DNA from: CAXMQS01 sp964195995 | GTDB taxonomy: Bacteria > Actinomycetota > Acidimicrobiia > Spongiisociales > JAOTWH01 | Length of the DNA: 43,670 bases | Assembly: GCA_964195995.1 (NCBI GenBank) | Contig: CAXMQS010000059.1 | Location: forward strand, 1-43,670 | Reading direction: 5' to 3' | In this document: positions 41,604-43,670 of the stretch, piece by piece | Layout: each line of letters begins with the position of its first letter | Numbering within the stretch: the stretch's first letter is position 1 | The notes under the pieces: generated by a model | Told to the model about the DNA's origin: nothing | Databases searched by the model: none | Seen by the model: only the letters and a program-made list of their open reading frames with translations | Program-made: the position numbers and the translations under genes

Positions 41604-41845
41604 GAGGAACCTGCTCTGACCAGGGAGTTTAGGCAGAGCACTGACCTCGGCCTCATCCGGGAGTGGGCGAGTCGGGGGTCATCCGCAGCCATCTGCAGCC
41701 ATTGGGATCGCCGGGTGGTCTGAAGACTCCGTCAAAGAGGAGTGGGGCGTGCCACTTTTGTGACAGCTCGGCACCACACGATCCCAAGTTCACGACCACA
41801 TTCAGCTATTCGTGATAACCGCAGGTGTGCCATCTTGTCAGAGTC
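41604..41845. other. Spacer between tRNA-Lys and XRE gene
   Basis: A 242-bp stretch without a convincing gene. Base composition is visibly less GC-rich toward its end (TTCAGCTATTCGTGATAACC), consistent with a promoter for the XRE gene. The CAGCCATCTGCAGCCATTGG run holds a short direct repeat (GCAGCCAT twice). Confidence 0.5.
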
Positions 41846-42088
41846 ATGGACAACTACCTCACCACACTGCTGGACCGATCCCGGAACGAGCGTCGCATAC
41901 CTGACCCAGCGGTGTGCCGCAGTCTTCGCTTAGACGCGGGGATCAGCCAGGCTGAGCTTGCTCATGCGCTCGGCGTGTCTCGAGAGACAGTGTCCCGATG
42001 GGAGAGCGGCATCCGTCAGCCAAGGGGCCGCCACCTGGAGACCTATCTAGATGCTCTCGATCGAATCGCGGAGACGATACGTTCGTGA
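41846..42088 (+). CDS. XRE-family helix-turn-helix regulator
   Basis: An 80-residue protein, mostly one HTH_3 domain: SLRLDAGISQAELAHALGVS (helices 1-3) then RETVSRWESGIRQPRG. It binds DNA as a dimer in most members, and this size is typical of element-borne repressors. The frame is open to a GTG at 41825; the ATG at 41846 is preferred. Its stop overlaps the next start (GTGA). Its place by a tRNA gene and ahead of an excisionase-like gene suggests control of a mobile element. Confidence 0.85.
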   Translation: MDNYLTTLLDRSRNERRIPDPAVCRSLRLDAGISQAELAHALGVSRETVSRWESGIRQPRGRHLETYLDALDRIAETIRS

Positions 42089-42294
42089 ACATCACCCGGT
42101 CCGACTTCGCTGACCTGCCGCCGACGCTCACCGTCGAACATGCAGCCGTTCTTCTCGGAGTGGGACGGCGCACGGCCTACCGAGCGGTGGAGGACGATTT
42201 GCTTCCCCACTTACGGCTCGGCAAACGCATCGTGATACCTACCGACCGCTTTCTTCGGGAGGTGCTCGGTTACCTGGGCGAGAGGAATGAGTGA
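42085..42294 (+). CDS. Excisionase-like helix-turn-helix protein
   Basis: A 69-residue protein with the MerR-like winged helix of excisionases: LTVEHAAVLLGVGRRTAYRA, then DLLPHLRLGKRIVIPTDRFL. This is the HTH_17 pattern seen in Xis proteins of actinobacterial integrative elements. The GTG at 42085 overlaps the XRE stop and gives a compact protein; the longer open frame begins inside the XRE gene. No integrase is in the window up to its end, so the element is partial here or reduced. Confidence 0.8.
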   Translation: MNITRSDFADLPPTLTVEHAAVLLGVGRRTAYRAVEDDLLPHLRLGKRIVIPTDRFLREVLGYLGERNE

Positions 42295-42669
42295 TGATCG
42301 CTCTGTGAGTCCCCACGGACGCGCCAAGGTTGCGCGGCCCTCACAAGGGTTCACGTTTCGCCAATCCATGCAGCAACAATCTGTGACCCTTCGACGATCG
42401 ACCTCCCGGCTTAGGCGCGCTTCCCGCGCCTCCAACCATCACGCTCCCGCGGGTAGATGCGCCTTTAGCCAATTGGGCTTCAGGCATCCTCGGCCACCGA
42501 ACTAAGAAAACGCAGGGTGGCTCTGGAGTAGGCATTGCAGCACCACCCGCATACCACGCGCTACCAACGACCTCTGTCCCCCTTTGAGGCAGTTCATGGC
42601 CCAAAGGGTGACACGAGCACGAAGACTCGGTACATCGAGATCGATCACATCAAGGCTGGCGACCAGAGG
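42295..42669. other. Sparse region after the excisionase-like gene
   Basis: No convincing gene in 375 bp. An ATG frame at 42287-42505 (72 codons) overlaps the excisionase-like stop, but its product is Arg/Ser-rich without known motifs. A 7-bp hairpin at 42413-42431 (AGGCGCG/CGCGCCT, 5-nt loop) may end the XRE transcript. A second frame at 42535-42753 is also unconvincing because it overlaps the opposite gene. Confidence 0.5.
42413..42431 (+). terminator. Hairpin after the XRE/excisionase pair
   Basis: AGGCGCG and CGCGCCT pair around CTTCC. No T tract follows. It lies 118 bp after the excisionase-like stop. Confidence 0.35.
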
Positions 42670-43197
42670 TCAGCTTTTGTCCGTCGCGTCGGCGACCTCC
42701 GAGGACGGGTAATCGGACAGGAAACGCGTCCAAAACCTGACGGCTGCATCTAGTTCGTCGTCGAACCAAGCCGTGGAGCCGTCATCCTTCTCGATCTCCA
42801 GCCGCCCCCCAAACCCCTTCGCGAATGACCAGTCGAAGTCATCCCCAAGTCGAGAATCCTTAATGCCTCCTGGGTCATCGGGAAAGGTGGCGTGCTTAGC
42901 ACCATTGGCAATAGCTTTCATGGTTCCCAACTCTGGACAGAGCTCCATCAGTCGAATCTCAAAGGAGTCCCTGTCGATCCTCCCATACGCCTTTCGCAGC
43001 CGCTCGAGGTGGGCGGGATTCCCCTTGATGTGTACCCACGCCCAGTCGGTCAAGTGCCAGGCGATCAATGCGGCATGTATGGAATGTCGAGACGAGCCGG
43101 GAGCCAGGATCACATCTTCGTGATCCTGGCGTAGAAGGCTCAGTAGATCATCAGGCGTTCTGACATCGAAGGAGTGGGAGGGTTCCGAGTCCGGCAT
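42670..43197 (-). CDS. Hypothetical protein of mobile-element type
   Basis: A 175-residue soluble protein, predicted mainly helical, from the ATG at 43197; the frame is open to 43308 but that extension is Arg/Ser-rich. I do not recognise it with certainty. SRHSIHAALIAWHLTDWAWVHIKG followed later by GTMKAIANGAKHATF resembles short HEPN-like proteins common on islands and in phage-defence neighbourhoods, but the HEPN R-x4-6-H motif is not clear. An acidic C-terminal part (WFDDELDAAVRFWTRFL) follows. It lies opposite to the XRE/excisionase pair. Confidence 0.55.
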   Translation of the reverse strand: MPDSEPSHSFDVRTPDDLLSLLRQDHEDVILAPGSSRHSIHAALIAWHLTDWAWVHIKGNPAHLERLRKAYGRIDRDSFEIRLMELCPELGTMKAIANGAKHATFPDDPGGIKDSRLGDDFDWSFAKGFGGRLEIEKDDGSTAWFDDELDAAVRFWTRFLSDYPSSEVADATDKS

Positions 43198-43670
43198 TTG
43201 GTCAGCAGAGTACGTCGCTGAAGCTGGCCGGCGACACGTCTCTGGTTCCGGGCCGGCGTCGGATACACAATCCGACGCTCTGCTGAATCGCCAACGGGTA
43301 CGGGGCATATCGATGGGCTGATCACAGCCTGATCACCATTGAGGTTCGCCGTGTTGGACTACCCGTTGTGGCCATCGACTCCAATCACTCGCAAAAAGAC
43401 ATCGGGGCTCTCGCTGGCCATTCCCCACCACCTCACCCTCCTCTCCCTACCCCGGCCCGCTGTCCCCCTTTCGGCCTCGGAAACGGCCTAGAGAGGGACA
43501 GTTTCTGGCTTATCGTCGTCCGTGGCTCCCGATCCCAGCCCGGGCATCACCCTTTGCCCTGCCTTGTGCGACTTAGACCACAGGCAGGGGCATATTCCTA
43601 GGGGACCGAGACCACCGGAGCGTCGATCCGATGACTGCACCGTCGGGCTGGCTCGCTCATGGACTACTAG
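43198..43670. other. Terminal region without recognisable gene
   Basis: The only plus-strand frame (43368-43601, 77 codons) is Pro-rich with no family match. A promoter for the minus-strand gene at 42670 should lie near 43200-43330. I saw no integrase and no copy of the tRNA-Lys 3' end that could be a second att site. Confidence 0.5.

Noticed and set aside
41495..41692. Minus-strand ORF over tRNA-Lys
   Set aside because: It is the complement of the tRNA and flanks, with tRNA-like peptide (TLDLRIKSPLL).

Overview
The window reads as chromosomal DNA of a high-GC Gram-positive bacterium (Actinomycetota). The strongest markers are a WhiB-type iron-sulfur regulator (24001-24261), a small protein resembling the actinobacterial acyl-CoA carboxylase epsilon subunit, GlpX as the fructose bisphosphatase, frequent GTG/TTG starts and dense ATGA-type overlaps. 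A deep-branching class such as Acidimicrobiia is my inference; there is no rRNA or other phylogenetic marker to settle it.

Layout. 1-3.0 kb: tRNA-Arg, a membrane protein, a secreted lytic transglycosylase-like protein, a dodecin-like protein and a nitroreductase. 3.0-7.0 kb: a phnD-phnC-phnE type ABC importer whose permease is more than twice the usual length. 7.0-11.4 kb: a HAD nucleotidase, then dnaX-ybaB-recR (replication and recombination) followed by a DUF3524/QTMAN-like glycosyltransferase. 11.4-17.3 kb: glpX and thiolase, methylmalonyl-CoA epimerase and the epsilon-like protein, a histidine kinase, a PHP phosphoesterase and a membrane-anchored cyclophilin. 17.4-19.6 kb: lysC-asd. 19.6-22.6 kb: a membrane protein, a repeat-rich non-coding stretch around tRNA-Pro, a CNNM/CorC protein and a receiver-domain protein. 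22.7-27.3 kb: an NfeD-like protein, whiB and the selenocysteine insertion genes selA-selB. 27.5-30.4 kb: a second repeat cluster, fxsA, a secreted M23 peptidase with a structured leader and small membrane proteins. 30.4-37.8 kb: an SRAP protein, an MFS transporter, a MacB-like ABC exporter with DUF4342, and an ABC-2 exporter. 37.9-41.5 kb: small proteins, a sulfurtransferase and a fused endonuclease IV-like/LigD-polymerase-like protein. 41.5-43.7 kb: a degenerate tRNA-Lys followed by XRE and excisionase-like regulators and sparse coding, probably the edge of an integrated element.

The most interesting points are: (1) a single protein joining an endonuclease IV-like TIM barrel to an NHEJ-type polymerase domain; (2) a PhnE permease with an Ig-like ectodomain and a large transmembrane insertion that splits the MetI domain; (3) a 204-bp unit, present twice in tandem behind tRNA-Pro, in which each unit carries the tRNA 3' end and its own terminator; (4) a closed, branched RNA structure directly before the ribosome binding site of the M23 peptidase; and (5) an interspersed palindromic repeat family, including a 56-bp unit in three tandem copies.

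All identifications come from reading motifs and layout. No database search or folding program was run, so family names rest on recognised motifs and recalled family features.
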